Positions 39,213 through 46,509 of a DNA stretch of 64,000 nt are shown one piece after another; within the stretch, counting starts at the first letter, position 1; every line of letters starts with the position of its first letter. The translations under genes and the position numbers were made by a program. Origin of the DNA: Rhodospirillaceae bacterium. GTDB lineage: Bacteria > Pseudomonadota > Alphaproteobacteria > UBA8366. The notes beneath the pieces are model-generated. The model did not search any database, was not told the origin of the DNA, and saw only the letters and a list, made by a program, of their open reading frames with translations. The DNA lies in the NCBI GenBank assembly GCA_002724395.1, contig PBOR01000013.1, forward strand, positions 128,433 to 192,432. Direction: 5' to 3'.

Positions 39213-39889
39213 TAAGCGGCTCCTGCTCGTCCAGATTCCGTCTTGAACCGTGCGGCGATGCCGCTTTCGTTTAGATAGGTACGTGCGCGAGTTTGATTGG
39301 GGGTGTCAAGCAATGTGGCGAGGTCGGCTGGTGTGTCGATGTCTAGTGCGATACCGGGCAGATCATCAATAATGTTGGGCGTAATATTCCGCGCCTTGGC
39401 CTCTGCGAGATGAGGGGTAAGGCTATCATGACCAAAATGAAAGGGAATGAGTTTTGGCGGCGATAGAATAACGCAGTTTGAGCCACGCCCATCATGAGAC
39501 GGCACGATACTTATAGCAGGGGCGTCCCCGTGCCGCTGGAGGATGGTTTTTATTTCTAATGGGGAAATGTTAGGCGTGTCACCGGGTAGCGTTAGGACGC
39601 CGTGGGCCCCAACGGCCAATAAGATATTGGCGGCGCGTTCGGCGGCAGCGCTTTGACCGTCATTGGCAGGTTCACTTTCCACGCGCGCGCCATAGGCTTT
39701 TGCGAGGGTCGCTGCTTTTTCATCACGCGTTAAAACTAGGACGCCTTCTAGCATATCTACACCAGTGGCCGCTGCTAGAACATCTTCTAGCATGGCGCCG
39801 AAAAGTGCCTGACGCTCCGTCGGTGTTAGTGACGGTGCAAGACGCTCTTTCGCGTGGTTAAAGTTTTTCGCGGGCAGGATAGCCCACAT
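39212..39889 (-). CDS. cofC: CofC/FbiD guanylyltransferase of F420 synthesis
   Basis: Nucleotidyltransferase of the CofC family, 225 aa, which activates a three-carbon phosphoacid with GTP to give the GDP-linked donor for CofD. Visible: the N-terminal LPAKNFNHAKERL pocket, LTLPGDTPNIS with metal-binding Asp, and the NDGQSAA segment. Family members use 2-phospholactate, phosphoenolpyruvate or 3-phosphoglycerate; the choice here cannot be read with confidence. It is coupled to fbiC and lies 85 bases after cofD. Confidence 0.92.
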   Translation of the reverse strand: MWAILPAKNFNHAKERLAPSLTPTERQALFGAMLEDVLAAATGVDMLEGVLVLTRDEKAATLAKAYGARVESEPANDGQSAAAERAANILLAVGAHGVLTLPGDTPNISPLEIKTILQRHGDAPAISIVPSHDGRGSNCVILSPPKLIPFHFGHDSLTPHLAEAKARNITPNIIDDLPGIALDIDTPADLATLLDTPNQTRARTYLNESGIAARFKTESGRAGAA

Positions 39890-39974
39890 GGCTCGCTCCT
39901 TGATTGTTGGAGCCTATTGAGAAGAGATCGTGACTATAGCAGAGCAATTGAGCTTGTCACACAGTCTGCGGTGT

Positions 39975-40916
39975 TTAGGTTCTTTCTGCAATTGCCAATG
40001 TTTCCCGGGCTAGCACCACGCGGTCCTCAATCGATCTCATTACGGTATTTGTAACGAGTACATGCCGACGCTTGGTTTGTAAATCATTTGCCAAACTCTT
40101 GTCCCTAGAATCAATTACGAAGCCATGCAGTAAGTCACCATAATACTCAGCAATGGCAGCGGAAGTTGTATCAAAACCCATTTCTAGAAGCATCTTTGCA
40201 GCAGGGCCTTTCAAAGCTTTGCCACCGATAATGGGAGAAACAGCGACAACACTCGCTGAGCAAGCCTTTAAAGCTTCGCGCAGACCGGGAATAGCCAAAA
40301 TAGGGTCGATGCTTATAAATGGATTAGAGGGGCAGAAAATTATAGCCTCGAGGCGTGGGTCGTTTAATGCGTCCATCAGACGTGGGTTTGGTTCTGCGTC
40401 GGTGACGCCGGCAAACTGAAAGCCAGAGACTTTAGGTAAGCATTGATTCTTGACGAAATATTCTTGAAACGGCAATTCACCCATATCGGTTCTCACCATG
40501 GTACGTACTGGTTGGTCGCTCATGGGAATAATCGGGTGTTCTAGACCAAGTGATTTGGCGAGACCTGCGACCGTATCGCTTAGGGTTTCCCCAGAAGCAA
40601 GTTGCTGCGTGCGGGTTAAATGTAACGCTAAGTCTCGGTCCCCAAGGCGGAACCAGGTTTCACCGCCAATAGCCTTGAGAGTTTTCATGGTCTCCCAACT
40701 CTCGTCTGCGCGGCCCCAGCCTGTATCGGGATTAGCAATCCCGGCTAGCGTATAAAGTAGAGTGTCGATATCGGGACAAATGGTCAGGCCAAGGTGTTCA
40801 AAATCGTCACCGGTGTTTGCAACGATCAATAACTCGTCGGGCGTAAGAATTTTTGATAGGCCCAGTGCCAATTTGGCGCCGCCGACTCCTCCGGATAGCG
40901 CAATACAACGTGTCAT
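39975..40916 (-). CDS. cofD: CofD/FbiA transferase of F420 synthesis
   Basis: 313 aa transferase that moves the phospho-C3 unit from the CofC product onto FO, giving F420-0 or its dehydro form. N-terminal LSGGVGGAKLA (GDP-binding loop), NTGDD and GWGRADESWE are conserved family blocks, and a CPSNPF segment lies in the middle. The start overlaps the cofE stop by 4 bases (ATGA). Confidence 0.95.
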   Translation of the reverse strand: MTRCIALSGGVGGAKLALGLSKILTPDELLIVANTGDDFEHLGLTICPDIDTLLYTLAGIANPDTGWGRADESWETMKTLKAIGGETWFRLGDRDLALHLTRTQQLASGETLSDTVAGLAKSLGLEHPIIPMSDQPVRTMVRTDMGELPFQEYFVKNQCLPKVSGFQFAGVTDAEPNPRLMDALNDPRLEAIIFCPSNPFISIDPILAIPGLREALKACSASVVAVSPIIGGKALKGPAAKMLLEMGFDTTSAAIAEYYGDLLHGFVIDSRDKSLANDLQTKRRHVLVTNTVMRSIEDRVVLARETLAIAERT

Positions 40917-41671
40917 CGAAACAAATTCTCATTAGCGGGTCGAATAATTTCTGACGCGGGTGATGTCTGTTCAAACGGGTCGAGGCCGCGGACCAAAGCA
41001 ACTGGCCTGCCTTCGGCTCCTTGGCCCTGAACTATTGATCCGGCCGCTGCCAGTTCATCTGCAATGCCGACGATACTGACTTGCAGCTTACGCCCATGTA
41101 GATCGGGGTTTTGCCTGAGGTCCAACAAGGCTGGTAAACCAGCTACCCCTATCGCGATACCCATTGTACCGTGCCGCCACGCGCGGCCGAGACTGTCATT
41201 TATGATGACAGCAACGTTTGCGCCGGTTTCTGACTGTACCTTGCTGCGGATATCACTACAGGTTTGGTCGGGGTTAACCGGTAGCAACAGGACATGGTCA
41301 TCGTCCTTTCCCACATTGGACGCATCAATTCCGGCATTGGCCAGGACAAGGCCGAGTCGGTGTACCGCAATTATGACACCGGGCCGGTGCCGGGCGATTT
41401 CGGTTGATTCCGATAGTATCAATTCAACCAGCCGTGGGTCTTTCTCTGTCTTGTAGGCAAGGGCTGCGGCTTCTTTTGAAGGCGATACGCTTTTTAGATC
41501 GACGAAACGTCCTTCGGCTTTTGAGATGATTTTTTGCGCGATAATCAAAATATCGCCATCGCAATACCCACTGTTTGGAGCATGATGGATGAGGAGTTGG
41601 GCTATGTCGTCTCCTGGTCCAACTAGCGGAAAATCTTCTAGCGCTATGATTTCGAGCCGCGCTGGCGTCAC
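40913..41671 (-). CDS. cofE: CofE: F420-0 gamma-glutamyl ligase, single domain
   Basis: GTP-dependent ligase adding gamma-linked glutamates to F420-0, 252 aa. Conserved IIAQKIISKAEGR, the Asp/Ser region DSLGRAWR and the G(T/M)AIGVAG segment are visible. It is a stand-alone ligase: the C-terminal FMN-binding reductase domain of mycobacterial FbiB is absent. It overlaps npdG upstream and cofD downstream by 4 bases each, so the three are co-translated. Confidence 0.95.
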   Translation of the reverse strand: MTPARLEIIALEDFPLVGPGDDIAQLLIHHAPNSGYCDGDILIIAQKIISKAEGRFVDLKSVSPSKEAAALAYKTEKDPRLVELILSESTEIARHRPGVIIAVHRLGLVLANAGIDASNVGKDDDHVLLLPVNPDQTCSDIRSKVQSETGANVAVIINDSLGRAWRHGTMGIAIGVAGLPALLDLRQNPDLHGRKLQVSIVGIADELAAAGSIVQGQGAEGRPVALVRGLDPFEQTSPASEIIRPANENLFR

Positions 41672-42336
41672 GGTTTAGGGTCACCTGTAATTTGAATGCC
41701 CGCGTGGGTTACCGGACCGTTTTTATTAATAAATATCAACAACGATGTGAGTGCCTCAGCGGCAGCTGAATTGTCGATTGGCCCAGCATGCCACGCCACC
41801 ATACCCGCTGCCTCGGCCAGTGCGACCACTTGAGAGCGCGCGTCTTTATTGTTACCACATACCAGAACCTCACAGTCGATCTTGGCAGAAAAATCTTTTA
41901 GTAAATCCGCAGCAATATTCTGAAAGGCTGAAACGACGCGTACTTCTCCCCCCAAAAAGTCTTGCGCTGCTTTAGCGGCAGATCCAGCACTAGGTAGTTG
42001 TACGCGCATGACTTTAGGTGGCACTAGCGGAACCGTCACATCGACTAATATCTTGCCTTGGGCGCCGCCTTTGATTGTTTCTAGGGTCGATTGATGATTA
42101 GAGAATGGGACAGTGAGTACAATAATATCTGCCGATGCAGCGGCACTAGCGTTTTCGTCGCCGTAGACCGTGCTCCCGGATATTGCTGTGGTTTCCTTAG
42201 CGGCCTTCTCGCCATTTTCCTTTGACCGAGATCCAATAATTACGCGATATCCGGCTTTTGCCCAACGAAGTGCAAGGCCCGAACCCAAATCGCCTGTGCC
42301 GCCGATAATGGCGATCGACGGTTTTATATCACTCAT
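41668..42336 (-). CDS. npdG: F420H2:NADP+ oxidoreductase (NpdG type)
   Basis: 222 aa NADPH-binding Rossmann protein of the NpdG/Fno family, exchanging hydride between NADP(H) and F420. The loop GGTGDLGSG lies at residues 12-20, followed by GSRSKE for the NADP 2'-phosphate; VDVTVPLVPP and VSAFQNIAAD are family blocks. In actinobacteria NpdG supplies F420H2 to hydride-transfer LLM enzymes. Here it is coupled to cofE and 15 bases from the hydrolase gene upstream. It therefore recharges the cofactor pool made by the same operon. Confidence 0.94.
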   Translation of the reverse strand: MSDIKPSIAIIGGTGDLGSGLALRWAKAGYRVIIGSRSKENGEKAAKETTAISGSTVYGDENASAAASADIIVLTVPFSNHQSTLETIKGGAQGKILVDVTVPLVPPKVMRVQLPSAGSAAKAAQDFLGGEVRVVSAFQNIAADLLKDFSAKIDCEVLVCGNNKDARSQVVALAEAAGMVAWHAGPIDNSAAAEALTSLLIFINKNGPVTHAGIQITGDPKP

Positions 42337-42351
42337 AAAGTATCTCCAAAA

Positions 42352-43146
42352 TTATGCTGTGTTAGTATCTAAATGAGCACGAAGCGCATTATTAAAAGCT
42401 TCTGCTTGCTCCACATTTGACATATGCGCGGCGGGGTCAAGGACTAGTAGTCTTGAATCTGTAATATTATCATTTAGGAACTGCGCTGCCTCGACAGTAG
42501 TACTCATATCCTGCTTCCCGTTGATGATTAGGGTCGGTGTTTTAATGTCACCTAGAATGTCCACTTGATCCATTATTTTTATGGCCTCGCAACAACCTAC
42601 AAAGCCATCAAGTTTAGTAGTTTTGATCATTTCACCTATCTCGTCCAAGATGGGATTGCCGGTTGCAACGAAGGCTTCGGTAAACCACCGGCTGACGGTG
42701 GCTGAGCAGATACCGCCCATACCCTTTTCTTTGGCCGCTCGAATGCGGTCGTCCCAAATTGAGGGGTCGCGCATTTGTGATGTGGTGTCGCATATGGTTA
42801 GGCTTAGTAGCCGGTCTCCATTAAAGGCACCGAAGCGTTGACCTATCATGCCACCGAGCGATAAACCGCAAAAATGAACTTTTTCGATATTCAGTGCATC
42901 GAGCAAGCCGAGCGCATCCTCCAGTAGTTGCTGAATCGAATAAGGAGGAGAGGTAGCTTCAGTTTTGCCGTGGCCGCGTGTATCAGCGCGTAAAACTCGA
43001 TATTCGTTAGAAAAAGCGGCGGCCTGGCCATCCCACATGTGCAGATTCGAGGCAAGACTATTGCTAAACATGAGAACCGGTGAATCTGCTGGCCCTTCAA
43101 GTGTGTAGTTTATAGCGATGCCGTTGGCTTGAATGATTTCACCCAT
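42352..43146 (-). CDS. alpha/beta hydrolase, PcaD-like
   Basis: 264 aa alpha/beta hydrolase resembling 3-oxoadipate enol-lactonases. The nucleophile is Ser96 in GLSLGG, the acid probably the Asp of INGKQD, and the catalytic His that of PAAHMSN. No signal peptide. Similarity to PcaD suggests a lactone or ester substrate, but the genes of the protocatechuate pathway are absent, so pcaD is not assigned. It lies 15 bases before npdG in the F420 operon, consistent with acting on a product of the LLM enzymes. Confidence 0.85.
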   Translation of the reverse strand: MGEIIQANGIAINYTLEGPADSPVLMFSNSLASNLHMWDGQAAAFSNEYRVLRADTRGHGKTEATSPPYSIQQLLEDALGLLDALNIEKVHFCGLSLGGMIGQRFGAFNGDRLLSLTICDTTSQMRDPSIWDDRIRAAKEKGMGGICSATVSRWFTEAFVATGNPILDEIGEMIKTTKLDGFVGCCEAIKIMDQVDILGDIKTPTLIINGKQDMSTTVEAAQFLNDNITDSRLLVLDPAAHMSNVEQAEAFNNALRAHLDTNTA

Positions 43147-43208
43147 AAAGGGCCCCCTTATTTTTTAGCTTTATGAATTTACGCTCAGAGCGTGTTGTAT
43201 ACCAAAAT

Positions 43209-44297
43209 TCAAACCTTTGTACTTAAACAAGGTGAGACTCGGTCTTCTACCTCTCCTTGCAGGCTATCGCGCCGCCATTTTATGAAATTTTCGGTTTCAT
43301 CTGTAGTCAATGTTTGATGACTAGTGGAATTAGGCAAATATTGGAGCGTACGACTGAATCCCGCTAGAAGCGATTCCGTGTGTGGCGTCAAATCAGCCGC
43401 CACGACTACACCTTCATCGGGCACAACTAAATAACCCGGCCGTTCTTGATAGCCTTTTTCATGGCGTAAACCAGCTTGCCAGAACTTCTCGCTTGGCTCC
43501 ATTAGAGGCATCTTGAGACCCAGCGACATGGCCTGCCAACCGGTTAGAAGCCCTTTTCTACAAATTTCAAGCGATATCGGATCACAACCCATTGCGTGGA
43601 TCTCTTGGTGTTCCGGCAGACGCCATTCTTGTTCGTGTTCAAGTCTTTGGGCCAAGCTCGCGATATTAGGTTGGGGGAACGAACGGGACGGAATTTGCAA
43701 ACGATCCATCACATTCTTAAGGCGTGCTTCTATTTCATTGCAAGTGTTGCCTGCAACTACGACATTCCAACGTGCAACAATCAGAATATCAGGCATCTCG
43801 GGTAGCTCTCCCAGGGTACGGGCGATTACTTTGTTAAGGGGTGCGCCGGGAGGGGCAAAGGGGGCGATTGCGAAACGCAAACCGTCTAATCGCTGGCGAA
43901 TTGTTTCAAGCCCGTTATTCAAGGTAGAAAGCGCGATAATATTCGGCGGGGTTACTTGTGCGACAATGCGGTGCGGGAACAATGCATCCAATGCGCTTAT
44001 GGAAAGCGGTTGGACAATTTGATCGATTTCCAACCCCATGTCGGCTTCTAGTGTCGCTAACTCGGTTGGGTTGTCTCTATTCGTTTGAATGCCCCTTAGC
44101 ACCTGATCGATCCGAAGGGGAATAAAGATATCGGATTGATCAGCAATAGCCAAACTAGCAGCGTCTGCGCGCACCCACATTAAGCCGGCTTCTTTCGCAG
44201 AGACGGTGCCACTCCGACCTTGGATAATCTCACTGTTAGTGCCAAGCCGAACAGCTAAATTCTGAACGTCTTCGAAGGGGAGCGGTTGTGTGCCCAT
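43209..44297 (-). CDS. class II aldolase-like protein with degenerate active site
   Basis: 362 aa homologue of the class II aldolase/adducin-type proteins whose N-terminus reads QG-x-x-G-x-x-S-x-K and MWV(R/K)A. The overall layout is retained (QGRSGTVSAK, MWVRADA, FPHRIV), but the metal site is gone. The usual HxH is Gln114-x-Thr116, the NHG containing the third His is Arg176-Trp177-Asn178, and the upstream Glu segment reads QPLSIS. It is therefore unlikely to be a zinc aldolase. It may be a binding or scaffold protein, or a new activity. Nineteen bases after DUF4387 and 62 before the hydrolase. Confidence 0.7.
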   Translation of the reverse strand: MGTQPLPFEDVQNLAVRLGTNSEIIQGRSGTVSAKEAGLMWVRADAASLAIADQSDIFIPLRIDQVLRGIQTNRDNPTELATLEADMGLEIDQIVQPLSISALDALFPHRIVAQVTPPNIIALSTLNNGLETIRQRLDGLRFAIAPFAPPGAPLNKVIARTLGELPEMPDILIVARWNVVVAGNTCNEIEARLKNVMDRLQIPSRSFPQPNIASLAQRLEHEQEWRLPEHQEIHAMGCDPISLEICRKGLLTGWQAMSLGLKMPLMEPSEKFWQAGLRHEKGYQERPGYLVVPDEGVVVAADLTPHTESLLAGFSRTLQYLPNSTSHQTLTTDETENFIKWRRDSLQGEVEDRVSPCLSTKV

Positions 44298-44316
44298 GTA
44301 TCGTATTTAGCGCAAA

Positions 44317-44628
44317 TTAGTCTGGAATTTCGATATTTAACAGAGGCGCATGCTGTTGAGCACCATAAATATCGGAATCATCCGGATCGCCAGATTTGTG
44401 CAAACGAGGAATGGTGATTTTTATAGCATAAGCGACATCGTAAGGTATGATCGATACCTCGTTATCAGAAACCCCGTACAACGCTGCAATATGGCTTGGC
44501 GTGATAACACCGCTATCGCGCACATGTTTATAAGAGGTTTCTTCTTCGAACATGAGATCGAGCGTGCATAGCAGGGCGCCGGCGTTCTTAGAGCGCAGTA
44601 CCGAAGTCAATTCCGCTAGTGTTGCCAT
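44317..44628 (-). CDS. DUF4387 protein, AtuA partner
   Basis: 103 aa protein of the DUF4387 family, marked by the N-terminal LRSKNAGA segment and the central SHIAALYG. Function unknown. In proteobacteria DUF4387 genes usually follow AtuA-like genes directly or are fused to them, as here (3 bases apart), so the two probably form one enzyme or complex. It belongs to the nine-gene operon ending with fbiC. Confidence 0.88.
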   Translation of the reverse strand: MATLAELTSVLRSKNAGALLCTLDLMFEEETSYKHVRDSGVITPSHIAALYGVSDNEVSIIPYDVAYAIKITIPRLHKSGDPDDSDIYGAQQHAPLLNIEIPD

Positions 44629-44631
44629 AGT

Positions 44632-45996
44632 CTAGACCTCCACTATTTCAATTGGAAACGGTGCCAATGGATCTTCTATTTCCATCCGGTGCCATATGTT
44701 GAACTCGTAGGTTTGGCCGACTGGCATATCGGAGGGTGAAAAGGGAATGGCAAGATTGCCGGAGATGCATTTGCGACCTGGAAAGTCGGTATGCAGCAGG
44801 GCATAACGTGCTTTTGCCATAATCGCTTTACTAATTTCTGGATCATCAGCTAGGACGTCTACCAGCAGGCCGATTTCATGGGATTGCGTTGCCTTCACGA
44901 GCTCTCTTGGGCCCATAGTGGCGTCTTTTCCATAAACGCGAATATTGAGCCGATATTGATCTTGCGAAATATCTAGATTTCGCGCTTCACCGGCAACACG
45001 CTCGTGGCATGAGGCGATAAATTCGTCAATTACAGAAATTAAAATTGGATCTCGGACGCCAGCCATAAAAACCGTTCGAAAGCCAGAAGATTTTACGCCC
45101 TCTAATTTGACCGTATATCGGTTAGCTTCTTCGAAGCGGCTACCACTTACTTTAACAATTCGCTCGTCAAGCTGTTCGTATTCTGAATTCGTTGTCACCA
45201 AGGTGCCATCCGGCTCCTCCAGATGATAGGGGCTCGGATTTTCATATAATGTATGGGCTGCAATACGCATCCGCGTGCATCGTTTATCGGGATGGCCCGG
45301 CTCGACCAAGAAATGATCATCCCGCAAAGTGCCAAGCACGCAATCCTGGCCGGGCCTTGGTGTTGTTACTTGACCGGCACATTCGATAATCTTCGAAAGG
45401 TGCCAGCTGAGGCCCGGGTCGGCACCCTTCATCAAAGGAATGGCCGAATAAATTGAGGCGTCAGTAGCACGTCCAGCTAAAATAACCTGTGCGCCGTCCT
45501 CTATAGCCTTTTGGAAAGGCTCAACGCCCATCATGGCGACCACACGATGGGTTTCATCAATTATATCATCTGTAAGCTCATTTATGGGCCCCAAAGGCTC
45601 GATCAAACCCGCTGCGCGCTTTTTCTTCAAAACCTCAAGCGGCTGCTCTGAATGAATAACCGCCATTTTGAAATGAAGATCTTTTTCTGTAGCAATTTCC
45701 TTAATAATCTCTTGCATGAGCGCTAATTGCGGCTCTCCCCCCCCACCACCGGCAGATCCGATTAGCATGGGAATGTCATATTCGATCGATGCTTCGAGCA
45801 TTAGTGATAAATCGCGCTTGATTGCTGCGCGGGACACGAAAGGAATACCTTCGCCTAAATAATGTGGACCGGGATCCATCGACCCGCCGTCAGCGGCAAT
45901 AAAATCAAGACCTTGGTCAAGACCGCGTTTGAATGCCTCTTCAGTGTAGCCATATCCAACCATGCCGGTTGTTGCCATCATGCGAATTTCTGCCAC
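44632..45996 (-). CDS. AtuA-family (DUF1446) protein
   Basis: 454 aa protein of the acyclic terpene utilisation AtuA / DUF1446 family. N-terminal ADGGSMDPGPHYLGEG, the glycine run SAGGGGGEP and the AGRATDASIYS block are family marks. AtuA in Pseudomonas is needed for growth on citronellol and related acyclic terpenes, but its reaction is unknown and many homologues act in other pathways. Start is GTG 45996, with AAGGAG 7 bases ahead. First gene of the operon that ends with the F420 genes. A cytoplasmic enzyme by composition. Confidence 0.9.
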   Translation of the reverse strand: MAEIRMMATTGMVGYGYTEEAFKRGLDQGLDFIAADGGSMDPGPHYLGEGIPFVSRAAIKRDLSLMLEASIEYDIPMLIGSAGGGGGEPQLALMQEIIKEIATEKDLHFKMAVIHSEQPLEVLKKKRAAGLIEPLGPINELTDDIIDETHRVVAMMGVEPFQKAIEDGAQVILAGRATDASIYSAIPLMKGADPGLSWHLSKIIECAGQVTTPRPGQDCVLGTLRDDHFLVEPGHPDKRCTRMRIAAHTLYENPSPYHLEEPDGTLVTTNSEYEQLDERIVKVSGSRFEEANRYTVKLEGVKSSGFRTVFMAGVRDPILISVIDEFIASCHERVAGEARNLDISQDQYRLNIRVYGKDATMGPRELVKATQSHEIGLLVDVLADDPEISKAIMAKARYALLHTDFPGRKCISGNLAIPFSPSDMPVGQTYEFNIWHRMEIEDPLAPFPIEIVEV

Positions 45997-46509
45997 GGAC
46001 TTCTCCTTTGCCTCAATCTAGAAAATATGACGAACGGTAACGCAAGCATGCTCCGATGGCCAGTGGGTGGAAGTAAGAAGGACCCTCAGTCTTAAATCTG
46101 CCCAATTCAATCCGTTGAAAAGCCCCAATCCGGACCAGCTGTAGCCATGTTTATTAGTCAATTTGGATTCAATATGAATAAAAAATTGCTGTAGAATTCG
46201 GATGCGCCATTTACACTTAACTGCTAGTTTTGCAGCAGGTCTAATCCTCGGGGTATTTGGGCTTGCTAATTATTTGTTAGACGGCCGGCCCTTTCACACG
46301 CCAATTAACACCGGTTACTGGGCTGATGACCAGGAAAGAATGGAAAATTCTTACAATACTGGTACTCCAAAGTAACAAGCGATAGAAGGCATGGCTGCCC
46401 GAAATAAAGTCCAGCGAGCTGCTCTTCTGGTACCGTAACGCGCCTTCCATAGTGAAGGTTGATGCGGTAAATATCGATGTATCGAATTTAAATAGGTGGA
46501 GAGAAAATA
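45997..46509. other. divergent intergenic region between AtuA and MmgE/PrpD genes
   Basis: About 510 bases that must hold the promoter of the nine-gene F420 operon (- strand) and that of the MmgE/PrpD gene (+). An AT-rich core lies at about 46150-46200. I see no confident -35/-10 pair or palindrome. One small ORF with a membrane segment (46202-46375) is listed separately. Confidence 0.5.
46202..46375 (+). CDS. small putative membrane protein, 57 aa
   Basis: Short open frame reading MRHLHLTASFAAGL at the start, with one hydrophobic segment (about residues 7-27) and a polar, probably periplasmic, C-terminal half ending YNTGTPK. The layout looks like a signal-anchored small protein and codon use is unremarkable. 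The ribosome site is weak. No family recognised. It lies 134 bases before the MmgE/PrpD gene, possibly in the same transcript. It may also be chance. Confidence 0.4.
   Translation: MRHLHLTASFAAGLILGVFGLANYLLDGRPFHTPINTGYWADDQERMENSYNTGTPK

Noticed and set aside
42352..43146. naming the hydrolase pcaD
   Set aside because: No other beta-ketoadipate pathway gene in the window; the fold alone does not fix the substrate.
45862..46095. 77-codon + strand ORF opposite the AtuA start
   Set aside because: Cys/His-rich shadow frame antisense to a well-supported gene and its leader; no family likeness.
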